Assembly: GCA_030407005.1 (NCBI GenBank)
Contig: JAUDYN010000001.1
Span: 4,216,001-4,280,000, forward strand
DNA from: Desarmillaria ectypa
Lineage: Eukaryota > Basidiomycota > Agaricomycetes > Agaricales > Physalacriaceae
Direction: 5' to 3'
DNA length: 64,000 nt
Translations under genes and position numbers: made by a program
Notes under the pieces: generated by a model
The model's database searches: none
The model's input: the letters and a program-made list of their open reading frames with translations, nothing else
Told to the model about the DNA's origin: nothing
Shown: piece by piece, positions 37,055 through 49,215 of the stretch
Numbering within the stretch: the stretch's first letter is position 1
Layout: every line of letters starts with the position of its first letter

Positions 37055-37525
37055 GTTAGGCGGGGACTTGACTTTTTCATCTCCTCTTGCGACACGCATA
37101 GATCCAAACCGTTGGTAGGAAACCGTTATTTCAGGTCTATCAAAAAATCTTGCTTATTTCGCACTAGGTGGTGCGCTTTATCTGCCGGTGATAAGGCATC
37201 GATGAACCGAACCAGTTGCTGTGACTCAGCGCGACCTCGGCATTCCAGCGTCTACCTAGTACGGAATACGGACCGCCTCTTACTGAAGCACTGCCCTTCA
37301 CGCTTCGTCACATCATCCCAATCGAGGTGGATTCCGGGCAACGCGTCTTTGGGGTTTAATGAGAGGGCAACACGGTAACAGCTTACCGCTTGACTCGAGC
37401 CTGCTGTGAGGGACGAGTCATGATCGCGCTACGACTATTTAAGCCACCTTGAGGAATGGCGAAAATCGTTATCAGCCAAGTTCCGAGTCGTGTTTTATTT
37501 CTTCACCATCTCTATCGGCTAAGAA

Positions 37526-37870
37526 ATGGCCAATTCTGCAAGTCGTCATGGAAGAATGTGGACCTCGCAATCTTCATGGGAACTCGGCGAAATATGTTAC
37601 TTCGCATATGTTCAGAACGGACGACAAATGCTCTTGCGCTACCAATGTCTCATTCCTCGTATGTATGTCCTTTTCGACTAGCTTAACGACTGAGTCGGCC
37701 TTGCAGACGTCAGCACTGATAACACCCCGGTAAGTCTGCATTCTCGACCGTGGGGATAATGAGCCGCTCATTAGTCCAACAGCCGTGGAGCAGCCCGCAT
37801 CTCTGGCGTGCAATTTAATATAATCACAACTAGCCCGAGTATATATGTACGTGCCTTGTCCCTACAGTAG
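37526..37870 (+). CDS. S3: small multi-exon protein, closest to S2
   Basis: Function unknown. Exons 37526-37658, 37707-37729 and 37775-37870 encode about 83 residues. It shares with S2 the pattern SWELGEICYF, VQNGR, RYQCLIP (end of exon 1), HVSTDNTP (the 23-nt exon 2) and SRGAARISGVQFN (exon 3), ending at TAG. Introns sit at identical positions and phases but differ in sequence, while coding positions are better kept. Element E is inserted ~470 bp upstream, separating S3 from S2. As in S2, the intron 2 acceptor (CATTAG here) is not certain. Confidence 0.6.
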
Positions 37871-38403
37871 ACAGCTGCTGACCCCGTCCATTGATAGCTC
37901 GCGGCGCAGTCTGACCGGTTCCTACACTCGGCGGCCTTGACCGTTCAATTCACACACATAGCATAATTTCATCGCTCTAATATTGCATGGGACCGGATCT
38001 ATCTTACTTCCTTCGTTTACATTTAATCGTGTTTTGCTTTCGTATTGCCTGGAATTAGAAATAAGTAGGACATTTATACTGGCATTGTTTTATATCGAAC
38101 GTGGAACTTGTTATCACATCTTGTAGCGTAGACTTTCATGTAGCTGAACAAACTATGTCATTACCATGCACACTGCAATGTCCGATGACGTGCAACTCAA
38201 AGCATCGAGCCGACGGACCACGCGAAGTCTGCGCTACACTTGCCATAAGTGCAGCATACGCATTATTGCACAATATATTATCCTTCATACGTACAACAGC
38301 AGAATATCAACATCTACTATACAGCTACGCAAGGGAAGCAAATTGTAAGAATGATATACAGCAGAAGAATGAAAAATGTAGACTCACACATCTTCGTCAT
38401 ACA
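37871..38403. other. Unassigned spacer
   Basis: AT-rich sequence between S3 and the 3' end of the large minus-strand gene. No gene seen; overlapping short frames at 38101-38451 are unsupported. Confidence 0.45.
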
Positions 38404-41400
38404 TTATACATCGGAGGATGCTATAACAACTATATAACACGTGAACCGTGATTCAAAGCGGGGGAAGACAAACCACTCACGCATACCACTGCCAGATCTC
38501 TTTATATTATACTCAAAATCATCCCCAGACAAAATGAGCACGTCTCCGTGCACCATATGAATTGAAAGATCGCCCACATCCGCAACCTTCTTTTTCCGAG
38601 GCGAGGTTGGTTTAGCGGTCGACGGCTCGGCATCGACCGCAACCTGCTCCGTTCCATCCTCCGCCTTCAACGTCAGCAAGCCTTCCAGCGAAGGGAGCTC
38701 CGCCACCGCACGACACTTGTGCAAGACAACCTCCACCTCGCACCCAAGGGAGAGTATACCTACCAGATTCTGTTTTGCCCGTAAAACCTGACCAACGGCT
38801 CCGGTTTCGTGGGCCTACAGCGAAGCATCTTAACGGTTGCTACGAGGACCTGACAAAAAAAGGACCTACCTTGAACTTCGTTGATCCTTTAATGAACCAG
38901 GCAAGCACCTCGACCCGCTGTATATCCATCCCGGACGGGAACTCCCCATAGCCAACAGCAGAGTCGCCCACAACCTCACTAGCTTCTGTAACGCTCCCCG
39001 GCCAATCATCACTATTTCCCCCAAACGCGCAAGTGTAATACGGACCTGTCGAAATCATCAGCACAACACCGCACATCGAATGAAACAGATCGACCTACCA
39101 TCAGGACCACGGATCAGCTCCACCCCCTTGCCTTGCAACCCCATCCATATCTTGCTCGCATCCTCTTGTAGCGGTGGATAGTTGCCTGTGAATACGTGCT
39201 TTACCAAGCAAGACGACGAGAGGGGATACATATAGGTCACTGTTCCGTCTTCCCATGTCGTCGTCATGATCCCAGGAACAGACGCCATATCATGCGGCCG
39301 CACCATCGGCATCCGGTCATTACGCCCACGAACGTCGTCCAAAGATAAAGCTTTAAGAAATTCTGGTTGTTTATCCTGCTCCTCATGACCATCAGCAATG
39401 CGAAAAGAAGGATCTGAGAACAACTTTCACACACCTTGCACTTTTCACTCAAACACCTCCTCCACTTCCACCCATCCTCCCGGTTAACACGACCACACCC
39501 CCGGCACCACCATCGCTCCACAGCTCTCATGCATATACCAAGACTCGGACACTGACCTCTCACTAGCTTATCCTCAAGCCCAAGGACTCTCTGCTCCGAC
39601 CACCAACACCCTTTAGCCGTAGTCTCATCCTCGGTCTCGTCGTACTTTTCATCCGCCACCCACCGCAATCGTACGCGCCACATCGTCCTCCTTCCTTCGC
39701 TTTCATCTGTACTCGTCTTCGAGACAATACCTAGGTTGCAGAAATACCCCAACGACGCGTAGCCATATCCTGGCAAAGGCACGAACAATAATACCGGAAA
39801 ATCGGTGTCGGCAAATTGCTGTACTTCCGGTAGATCATTGATGGCGATCTGTCCAGTCTCATCGGCTATCGGTGCAACGATATCGAGCACATCTGCTCGA
39901 AGAGAACCCAAATCGCTCTGCTCGGGAAGGGCAACTTCATTGTTGGTCGATTGTTGAATGTCCGGACCAATGGTCTCCAGATTTTCGTGAGTACTGGGAT
40001 TCGGGTTGGATGCATCTTCAATTCCTTGCGGAGTAGAATGCAAACCGTTCCGCTTGTGACGCGCCAGATCAGTGTTGGCGGTTTTCTCGACTTGTGATTG
40101 TCGTTGAAGGCGGCCGTTCTGTCCAACTTCGTGGGTATTGGAAACCCATCCGGCTTCCCCTTCACAAGGAACATCAGATTGTGATATAGTAGGCAAGTTC
40201 CGCTCTTCCTCCGATCGGGAAGATAAAGAAGGCGACAGAGGGATCGTATTTGCATTATGTTCTCCCTGGAGAAACATGGGCAGAGGCGGCGGCTTCGTCA
40301 CTGAAGGAGGAAGGCCTACCATTTCCGTGGGTGGTACAATGGTCGGTGGAGGCGAGGGCGGATGCGCCTCTCGAGAAAATGGTACTTCGTCTAACATATA
40401 TGTATCCTCGTGGCCCGGCGACGAAGGGACATTCAACGGTTGACTATCATGCATCCTTGGTAAGGGAGCGTATAGAGAATCCAGGCTTGACGGATGCAAT
40501 TTCTTCAACAGATTATTGGGTGGTGAAGTTGCAGAGAGAACCTGTAATGGGGGGGAAGAAGATCTCTTTGAAATAAAGGTTAATGGTTCCCTCGCAGACT
40601 GAGCATTATGTGGCGGCCTGAAGGGATACACCACGTGTGCTTCTTCTTCCTTGATGATGGGAGCGGGCGGGGTGGCTGAAATTTGAGGTGGCGGTCGTGA
40701 GCCCGGAGGACAACAAGAACTTGGGGTTATAGCTTGGCCTCTGAAAGTGTTAGACAGGTGTCCTGTTCCTAGGGAAAACTTTTCCGTCATATAAGAAGTC
40801 AGAGTGCCCTTTTTAGAGGAATACAACTCCAAGCGCTCGCTATACACGCTTGACGAAGATTCCGTCCTTCGGTAAGGATGATCCGATTGACTGTAAAAGG
40901 AACGGCGGGCAGACGTTGATGATAATGATGATGAAGAGTAGCTATAATCACCGGCAGCTGAATCGTGCAATCGTGCATTTACCTGTGCATCAGGTTTGGC
41001 ATAATCCGGTCGGGACGATATCGGTGTTGAAGCTTGTATAGACCGAGATTCGGCTGTACACAGACCCGGTGGAAGGGGGCTCGATGACCAATCCGTGGCT
41101 GAGGTTGATGATGGAGTGAGGCTACTACTCGCGGTGCCACGAATCTTTTTGAAAGACGGTAATCTGCTCTTGGATGGACGCGACGTTAGTTTAGGTTCCG
41201 GAACCTCGGACTGATAATTCGCCAGGGAAGCGGGAGAAGACACTTGCAGGCTTCTACGCACCGGTGAACGTCGTCTAGGGTCCTTCGTTCTATTAAGCCC
41301 AACTGGACGGTCGGACAAGGGTTTATGGCGCGTATCCTTTGCCACAGATGGCAATGAAGAGTGTTCCTCAGGTGAAGGGTAACTCGGACGTTGACTGCCC

Positions 41401-43380
41401 GTCTCCCGGAGGTAATTACGACGTACAAGGGATCCTGACCGTTGGCTAACCGTCTCTTGCGGGTATGCATCCCACTTCCGGTCCCAATGCTTTGAACGAG
41501 GTGGAGGTATCGACGCCCTTGGGGACGGGAGAGGTACACGATTGCGTTCAGATAGGAAATGGGTCTGTTGCACATCGAGGGTCGTTTGATCTCTTGCTGC
41601 AACGAGAGATGGTGAAGACGTAGTCGCCAGGTCTGGTTTGGTCAGGTCTGGCGGTAATGGCGAGATTCTCACAACTAGTGGTAACGATGGAGTGGATGGT
41701 ACAACCGAACCTCTAGGAGCGGGGTCTTCGAAAGACGTGTGTTGCGAGACCAAACCGGACACCTGTGTATTACGCGTCTTCGGCGGCTCATGGGTGGACC
41801 GGCCTGGTGGAGAGCAGTCCAAAGACGGTATCTCCGCAGCTTGCGTTGATGAAGGACGGGTTTTCATACCACCAGAAGAATCGTTAGAAGGGGAGGATAT
41901 GGGGTTCGATGCATGAGTCGTCGGAATTTGAGGCTCTCGCACCGGAGGAGAGGTATAGGGATCTACCAGGTCAATGGGAGAAGATGCTGAGGTGTCTTTA
42001 GTTGACGACCGAAGTGGTTCGGGTGCCTCTGGCTCATCCAGAGGATTCAAAGGGTCAATTGCTATGGATTGACTAGTGCAGTCTCTTGTTCTGTGATCCT
42101 TTATCAGGTATTCGATGTTAAGAATCCGAAAAGGATGGTACAAACATGGATAGTTCCACTTCTCCGTTATCCTGTATCGCAATACTAATGGCACTCTCCT
42201 GATCAATGAAGACGGTGGTCACCGTATTCAGCTTGGACGTCAATATCATCAAATCGGCCTTATTCTAAGAGACATCAGCCTCGGAAATCCTGCACTAAAA
42301 CGAATATTGACGTACACTAGCCCATAGGCTGGGAGTGTGACTTGAAGCAATTTCCAGGAGAGATGGAAATGCGGGCTCAATGGACAAGGATTCCACTATA
42401 CGAACATTAGAGTTAAAGTAAGGGAAGAACCAAGAGACGGTGCTTACATGGTTCAGACTTTACAGGCTCGCTTCGCCTCTTCTTCGTTGGGCTACCATCC
42501 ATGGAGGCGCGACACTTCTTCTTTGCTGGAGAGTTTGACGATGCCAGGCCTTTTGCGCGACGCTTTCGTGGAGTGACTGTAGCGCTTGAGCAGGGTTTGG
42601 TCTCCGCATCGACGACATTGGGTTTATTGTCCTCCACTATGTCTAGTATCATAGGTCCATCGTTAGCAGCCGTAAACCGCTTTACTGGTGATTTTGATTT
42701 TGATTTAGTGGGAGAGGCGGGTGTCGACGTGCCCACCATGTCGTTATTCACCTTCGAAAGTCTGTCGCTTTTTCTTAGAGTTTTGGGCGAATTACCTTGG
42801 GATATTGCTTTCGTGAGGCTATCATCTTCGTCTTCGACTTTTTCCACTTTGAAAACAGGTGTAATCAGCGACATATAGCAATCAACAGCAGACTCACCCG
42901 TCGGTGCGTCCAGTTTTCGTCTCTTCGCAGGGCTGTTCGGACCACGCGTTGAGGGCTTTTTCGATGTTGATGCAGATTCTTCTCCCACAGGTGCCGGTTC
43001 TCCTGCTACTATGGGTATGGTATCAACCCATGAAGACTGAGGACGCACCTTTAGGTCGGTTTCTGCCGCCTTTCTTCACCGTAGTTATCGTTGAAGGACC
43101 TAGTCGTCGACTCAAACCTATGGGCAGTATTTTACTGCTTCTATCCTGAGTTGGCGCCACTGCTGCTATCAAGTACAGCAGAGATGTGTATATAGGGCTG
43201 CTCACCCTCGGTACGCCCAGCGGCTAGTCTCTCCTCAGCATTATCTGCATCTAGCGAGCGACGAAGTTCTCCTGTGACGCTACCAGTCAAGCTCACTCTC
43301 GCCGCTCTAGTGCTGCACATCCGACTATTAGATGAAGTTTCCGGAACAGCAGATACTGTCGATGTCGTTGTTCGTCCCAT
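38404..43380 (-). CDS. Large disordered, probably nuclear protein with zinc-ribbon-like motif and C-terminal AlkB-like(?) domain
   Basis: Multi-exon minus-strand gene. Exons by eye: 43380-43206, 43117-43049, 43002-42898, 42846-42448, 42395-42316, 42264-42146, 42090-~39435, ~39413-39099, 39045-38870, 38814-38481, 38429-38404. The N-terminal half has basic, nuclear-localisation-like clusters (SPAKRRKLD, TPRKRRAKG, SPTKKRRSEPVK). A long Ser/Pro-rich disordered stretch follows (exon 42090-39435). Then come FPVLLFVPLPGYGYASLGYF and a C4 motif (CRGCGRVN ... RRCLSEKC). The C-terminus reads AHETGAVG, GILSLGCEVEVVLHK and MVHGDVLILSGDDFEY, an order recalling the H-x-D / S-L-G / G-D-x-L-x-x-S-G layout of AlkB-type 2-oxoglutarate oxygenases, but a second metal-binding His is not evident. 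At ~39413-39435 the frame changes across only 17-24 nt, too short for an ordinary intron: a frameshift or sequence error. Gene call firm; function tentative. Confidence 0.7.
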
Positions 43381-44734
43381 TTCGACGGCACCAGAAGTAT
43401 TCTTCTATATTGCAAAGCTTTTTAGGATATAAAGAGATGAAGCTGGTAGGATAATCAAGTTTGTTGCATGCTGTCCTCTGGGCTGGAGAATTGAAAGTGA
43501 TGGTCATAATGGATGAGCGGGGTTAGGGTTTGAAATCAATCAAAGTAGCGGAAGTGGCGGGCAGGTCTCCTTCTCCTTGCCCCGCGCAAATTCTAGTATT
43601 CTAGTATTCTAAATTTTCTCGCCCGCTTTCTTCGTCCCCCCTCCTGTTGTTCGTTTTCTAATTCTGAAGGAAATTGATGTCGGCACGACTCGGTAGAACT
43701 ACTTCCCATGGCGCAAGGCAGTCGGACAAGAAATTTTTATCTCTTCAAGTATTTAGCTCAAATATGGGCAAGAGTTTCCTGTTTTTTTTGGACCTAACGT
43801 TCTCTGATTTTCGGAAACACCTTAGCAGGAGTTTCCTGGTCCTTAGAGCCTTACAATTCACTATTTGCGAATCTTTCAATCACCGTTCTGTGCAGAGGTC
43901 TGCCGGCGCAGATAGTAACAGGCCTCAGCTCATGCTTCTACCCTCTATATCGCAGGATAGAAGGCCGCCACTTCGATATTTTGGTTCGGCTGCAAGAAAT
44001 TCTGCAGCGTAAAATCGATTTTCATTCAGCGCAAGGATCTACCGGCGGCGAGCGCTGACAAGCTTATGCCTCTACCCTCTCAGTCTTGCAGGAATCTTTC
44101 CAACACTGGTGCGAGTAGAGACACATTATATCAGTCCGGGTCAGGCCACCGGCTGGATGACGAATCTTTCCTTCTTTTGTGGCGAAGGAAACGCTGCAAA
44201 TACGCGCAAGTACTTCTGGTCCGAAGTTTCCAGCTCTCTGGAATGCAGCGTGACCCACTGGAGACTCACAGGCAGGATCTCGTTGGTACCTTGTGCTGGT
44301 GCAGAGCACTGAACGTGCGTTAGGTCACTCAGCTTCGTACTCTTGACTCTTTTTGACAAGACATATTCTCCTTCAATCTTGGTGCGATATCCCATTTTTA
44401 TGATGGATGATAGACTCATCATGATATCCGTCTCGCTGCACAGACCCGAATAGTTACGCATACCAGCTCGACATGGGCGCCCTGCTCTGGATGTCCTTGT
44501 CCAAACTATCACTTGCCATCTCGCACCTTCACTTCCGAACCCTCTCTCTCCGATGATCCCAAGTGGATGCACCTTACACATTCGAACAACCCGCCTTCAC
44601 AGTACGAAGAGACAGTACTATCGGGTATGATATCAGCATACAATCAGCAGATGCAAAACATTGACATGTAGAAGTCCAATCTCGAAGCCTTTTCCCTCTC
44701 CCTGAAAGCCCGGATCATCGCCGTTTCCCAAAGG
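43381..44734. other. Intergenic region upstream of the nuclear-protein gene and F-box gene
   Basis: Divergent promoter region of the minus-strand gene ending at 43380 and the plus-strand F-box gene at 44735. It contains a small tandem repeat TTCTAGTATTC at 43590-43610. Overlapping frames at 43674-44012 and 44141-44581 lack motifs; the plus-strand frame 44109-44312 (GQATGWMTNLSFFCGEGN) looks protein-like but could not be extended or named. Confidence 0.4.
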
Positions 44735-46194
44735 ATGGACGCGCTGCGTCAGGAGTGCATGCGAGTCACAGAGGCAGTCCGCGAAAGGCAGAACCTCCCT
44801 AGTCCTGTCCGGCGCCTCCCTCCGGAGATACTCAATCATATCTTCTTTGATACCATCGACTTCCCAGTGCCGAGGACGCAGATCATACAAGAGGAGGAGA
44901 AGGAGGACACTGACCTGTGCAATTGGGAGTTCGAGCCTATAGAGAGCTCCCTGTGGTCGATTACGGGAGTTTCTACAAAGTGGAGGCATGCGTCTCTTTC
45001 TTCCCCAAGACTCTGGTCTTATGTCAATATCATAATCACGGAGTCAAATTTCAAAGGCCATTCTTATATTCGACAGTTGGGTCTACAGATGGTCCGCTCC
45101 GCAAAATATCCCTCGTCAATTTCGATATGTCGTATAGTGACGGAGTTTGCTTTCGAAGATCTTCCTCCGCAGTTGGTGGCTATCTTATTTTCATTTTCCA
45201 GTTGTATTCGAGAGCTCCATCTCTATCTTACCTCATACATATTATCGGAAATGAGTCACATACAGTTATCCCTACCATCTTTGGAATACTTGATCCTCCT
45301 CCGTCAAGATGGGGCCCTTGGAACATTCGATCACTTGCACCTGTTCTCGTCCACCCCAAAACTACAATTGCTCGAGGTCATAGATTGGCAGGACGGCCTC
45401 GAGCTTCCCTGAAACCAGTTAAAGAAGTATCACAGCGACCATAGGTACATACCTCACTATCTTTTCAATCGTTCGGGTCTTCAGGCGCATCATCATTTGA
45501 ACGCTCTCCGAAAGCTCCAATAGGTGGAGGAATGTGCTCTAAGGTTGAGTGGTACTTCATATACACGGGAATTTGGGGACGACTTTTATCCTCTCACGTG
45601 TTCGCGGCTGCGTGTGTTAGATCTCTCCTCTTGGAGCATTGATCATACCACAAAGCATTCTGCCTTTCGACAAGTCACTAATAGACTTGTTTTGCCGGCA
45701 CTTTCCATGCTGAGGGTCGTATGCTCTCAAAGGGACAACCACGAAGTGCAGGGTTTTTTCCCTCGATATGTTGTCGTTCACAATCCCCGATTACTGTACT
45801 GCACTTCGACTATGGTCGAGTTCTCACTGAAGATTTACTTCTACTCTTCCGTGCTTCACCCACTCTTGAAGATTTGCGCCTAACATGCCTAGGCACTGCT
45901 GTCTTCACTGACGAAATAATAGAAAAGCTCACTGTGGACCATGCTTCTTCAGATGACTTGCTTCTCCCCCGCTTGCGTACTCTGTATATACCCGGTGGAT
46001 ATTTTAGCACATCGCATATTGTTCGTATGGTTCACTCTCGTAGGAGTGGTGGAAACTCTCGCCGGGTTGAACCTTTACAAACTCTTAGATTTTGTTTCTC
46101 AGGCCTGTGTCCTGTCTCTGACCCTGCAATGCCCCATCTCGAGCAGTACTACGCCGAAGGATTCTCTCTTGATATTTGTCACATTACTTCATGA
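44735..46194 (+). pseudogene. F-box / leucine-rich protein gene, broken
   Basis: F-box proteins link SCF ubiquitin ligases to substrates. An F-box-like domain at residues ~27-95 (RRLPPEILNHIFFDTIDF ... VSTKWRHASLSSPRLWSYVNI) is followed by leucine-rich segments (LPSLEYLILL, LQLLEVIDW). In frame there are stops at 45410-45412 (TGA) and at ~45521 (TAG). Coding continues in the same frame to about 45760 (SRLRVLDLSSW) and then shifts frame (SPTLEDLRLTCLG, LRTLYIPGGYF) to end at 46194. No intron removes all three lesions, so it is best read as a recent pseudogene, unless sequence errors are involved. Confidence 0.65.
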
Positions 46195-47320
46195 TAACCA
46201 CACAGTTTTCAGCACCAGAACATATATTTTCTAACCTTTGAAAACGAAAGAGATATTTGGTCCAGAATCAATCCTTTGTTCTCCCGCCATCGTCGTGACC
46301 ACCGAATAATTTATGCTTTCAATAACCGCATTATATGGACTTCGCAAAGACGGGGGAAAAAACACATTATTAAGGTTGTCCCTGTCAAGAACTTCAACGT
46401 AGACAAGCGGATTCGAGTCTAACTAAAAACCGCTGCAGGTAGGACACTTTTGTGATCAGTGATGACGTCAGGGAACAACGAAGGAACATTTGTATCATTA
46501 TTTGATATTTATCGAAATCTTGTACCAGAGTAATCCGCCGACGTCCATACGAAGTCGGAATTCAAAATAAAGGACCTTCCATTCCTTCCTATCCGAGCCA
46601 TGGATTGTCGGGGATGGAAAGGTCCTTGGTGGATATGATGCGATCATGGTAACCGTCAGTCACACTCATCTCATGAGCTGCATCAGGCAAGACGGCTCTG
46701 AGATTCTTGGTCAAGCCCGGGGCCGGGACGCAATACTTGTAACAGTCAAACATCAATTGGGAACCAAAATTAACACGGCGCGTCAGATATCTCTTCACTC
46801 GTTATTTTACGCCGTTATTCACTTTCACCCCAAACAGTAGCCGTCCGGAGTCGTGATTCTATAGCGTCAAACCATCATGAGCATTTCAAGCAGTCCTTTC
46901 CAGTGGTCGTAAGTGTTAGAATTGCGGGGCTGGACTCAAACGAAGTGAGTAGCAGAAATGGGTTACATCTGTGGCAAATGTGACACGGGACTAACTACAA
47001 AATATCTAACCTTATATACTACGAAGTTTCCGCGGAATAAGCAAACACGTAAATAAATCCGTACAAGAACCCAAGCAGCAACTGACTGTCAGTGCCATAA
47101 GAAACTCAAAACCTCACAGTAAGTAGCGTCGAGCAGCCTAGCAAATTGGATGTCATTGATTCTCTGCACCTAGATTGAAGTACGAAATCTCAGGACTAGT
47201 ATCCCAGAAATTGGGACGGTATGTTCCAATCCGAATCTTCATTCCCGCATTCGACAATGTCCCCAACCGCAATTTTTCTGAGGACCCTAACCGCCATTCA
47301 TTACTACACAGCCCTGAGTC
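46195..47320. other. Unassigned spacer between convergent F-box genes
   Basis: No gene supported. A minus-strand frame at 46798-46589 lacks motifs. The spacer separates the 3' ends of a plus-strand and a minus-strand F-box gene. Confidence 0.45.
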
Positions 47321-48999
47321 CTAATCACTCCCTACTCTCAACGACAAAGTCATGAGAAATCTTTTGAGACAGCTCTTCCGAGCGGCCAACATGTCGATGA
47401 TGGGTACCGTATAGTCATAGGTGATGTTAGCATCGTGGATACTGAAATTCTTGAGGGAAGGGAGGAGCGACTTCTGTGCCATTACATAGAAGAAGGCTTT
47501 GTCCATGAGAAGAGGGAAATGAAAGCTTAGCAATGTCAGAGAGGGAAACACGCGGAGAAGTCGAGTAACAGGGACCTACGAGAAATAAAATGAGAGATTT
47601 TCCACAATGCTGTATGATCTTGAGATTAAGGAGGACATGTCGAGTTCTATGTTATCTGCATCTCCGCAAACAGTTAAGGATGAGAGATTGGGAAGGTATA
47701 TGAAATTAGGCAGCGAGCTCAATTCTGAATCGATTTCGAGCACTCGAAGATACGGTAGAGTGGTCATAGGATGTGCGCAGAAGCCAGTCTCGCCATTGGT
47801 CAACTTGTCCAAAGCTTCCAATTTAAGACGAGACCTATTGCATAAGATTTGGAGGTAACAGTTCTGTGAAAAGCGAAATACGCAGAATTCCTTCAGCTGT
47901 TTCCACAGAAAGATGAACTCGGCTTGATAGGGGAGGGTGAGGGTGACACGACGCAAACTCTGAGCGTTAGCGAAGATGTCAACCAGGATTGGATACATAT
48001 CATCGGTGGTCAGGAGGAGATCAAGACTTTCAAGCATTCGCAAGTTGTTTTTGATGCGAGGAAGGTTTTCGGAAAGGGAGCCTTGTAGATGGAGTTTGAC
48101 ATTTCGCCATCGTGTTGCCTGAGTAATGAACACATCCAAACAACCTAAGGCGATCTCTTGACTATCTGGATGTTTGGGAGATCTAAAGAGAAAGTAAGAG
48201 GTGCACTCCCCCGAGTATCCGAGGGCCTGACTGAGAACCGTCTTAGATATGGTGGACCGAAATATCCCGTGGTGTTTCCTCTCCAATCTACTTTCTGGTG
48301 AAATAAACCTGGAGCGAGGCTCCAAGGTCGTCGATAGCCAACCTCCCCAATACAGGTCAGGCGAAACTAGGGGGCCAGGTCTCTTCAGGTAGATGAGCTC
48401 CAACCGTCGCTGGAGAACAATGGAGTAATGGATAAAGAATCCAGGTTAAACTCTGACCATAGCATCCGGTTGGAGTGGGCAACATTCCTCCACGGTCTGC
48501 ACACCCTGGTCGCAATCCAAGGAAGCTTATCCATGAACGCAGCGTTGGGAGAGGCGAGTTGGAATATGACTGCCAGGATATCATCCGGCAAAGAACGAAT
48601 GGGAGGAAAAAGCGCGGCTTTATGCCGGTCCATGATTTCTTGTACGCGGAGCTGTTCAGAGCGCGTTTTCGCATATGCCTCTTCATATTTCTTCAGGATG
48701 AAAGCGACCTGCGAGACAGCGTTCTGATGGCACGTATGCAATTCTTCTGAGCATGAAGATTGCTTGGTTAACTGCCCAAGGGACTGGTTGATTTCAATAC
48801 AGATGGCCGGTGTGGGATAGAAATTGTCGTTTATATATGGATATAGATTATCAAGGACGGAAAAGCCGTTGGTCGATAGAATGTGATCGTAGTTGGAAAG
48901 ATTCGCGGATAATGTGCAAGTAGGATAAGCATGTTCAAACGACATCAGGTGGTTGCGGCACAGAGTTGCAGGAAACTTTGCCTCAGTGGATGCATCCAT
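47321..48999 (-). pseudogene. F-box / leucine-rich protein gene, broken
   Basis: The minus-strand reading begins at 48999 (MDASTEAKF). It passes a coiled segment (YEEAYAKTRSEQLRVQEIMDRH) and a clear F-box (RSLPDDILAVIFQLASPN, RVCRPWRNVAHSNRMLW, at residues ~137-185). Near 48430 the frame changes by one base: family-like SIVLQRRLELIYLKR continues in another frame. A single in-frame TAG at 47576-47578 precedes the last block (VFPSLTLLSFHF ... KNFSIHDANITYDYT), which ends at 47321. Leucine-rich features include LRMLESLDLLL and LPYLRVLEIDSEL. The two lesions suggest a young pseudogene, or possibly assembly errors. It is paralogous to the relic at 27810-28210. Confidence 0.7.
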
Positions 49000-49119
49000 G
49001 GTGGCGATAGAAGAAAGTCAAAATCAGGCAGGATTGGATTCAAGAATGCGACTAGGCCTATAGATAAGTCAACAAAATTTGTCGTTCTGCAGAAATGGGC
49101 ACCTACAACTCTGGGCTGA

Positions 49120-49215
49120 ATTCAAGTCGAACTTGATCGATGTTGATCGCCGGGTGCAGGAGGTGATAAACAAATATAGACAAGCTATCTTTCCTTCTTA
49201 CCACCATGTCATTGC
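49120..49215 (+). pseudogene. Short F-box N-terminal relic
   Basis: A plus-strand segment encodes VDRRVQEVINKYRQAIFPS, resembling the pre-F-box helix RVQEIMDRHKAALFPP of the neighbouring gene. No F-box follows. It is an isolated fragment head-to-head with the broken gene at 48999. Confidence 0.4.

Noticed and set aside
41186..41602. Frames on either strand within 39.8-41.9 kb
   Set aside because: They are shadows of the long Ser/Pro-rich exon of the minus-strand nuclear-protein gene.
44141..44581. 146-codon minus-strand frame as a gene
   Set aside because: No family motif, overlaps a plus-strand frame of similar quality, no splice support.
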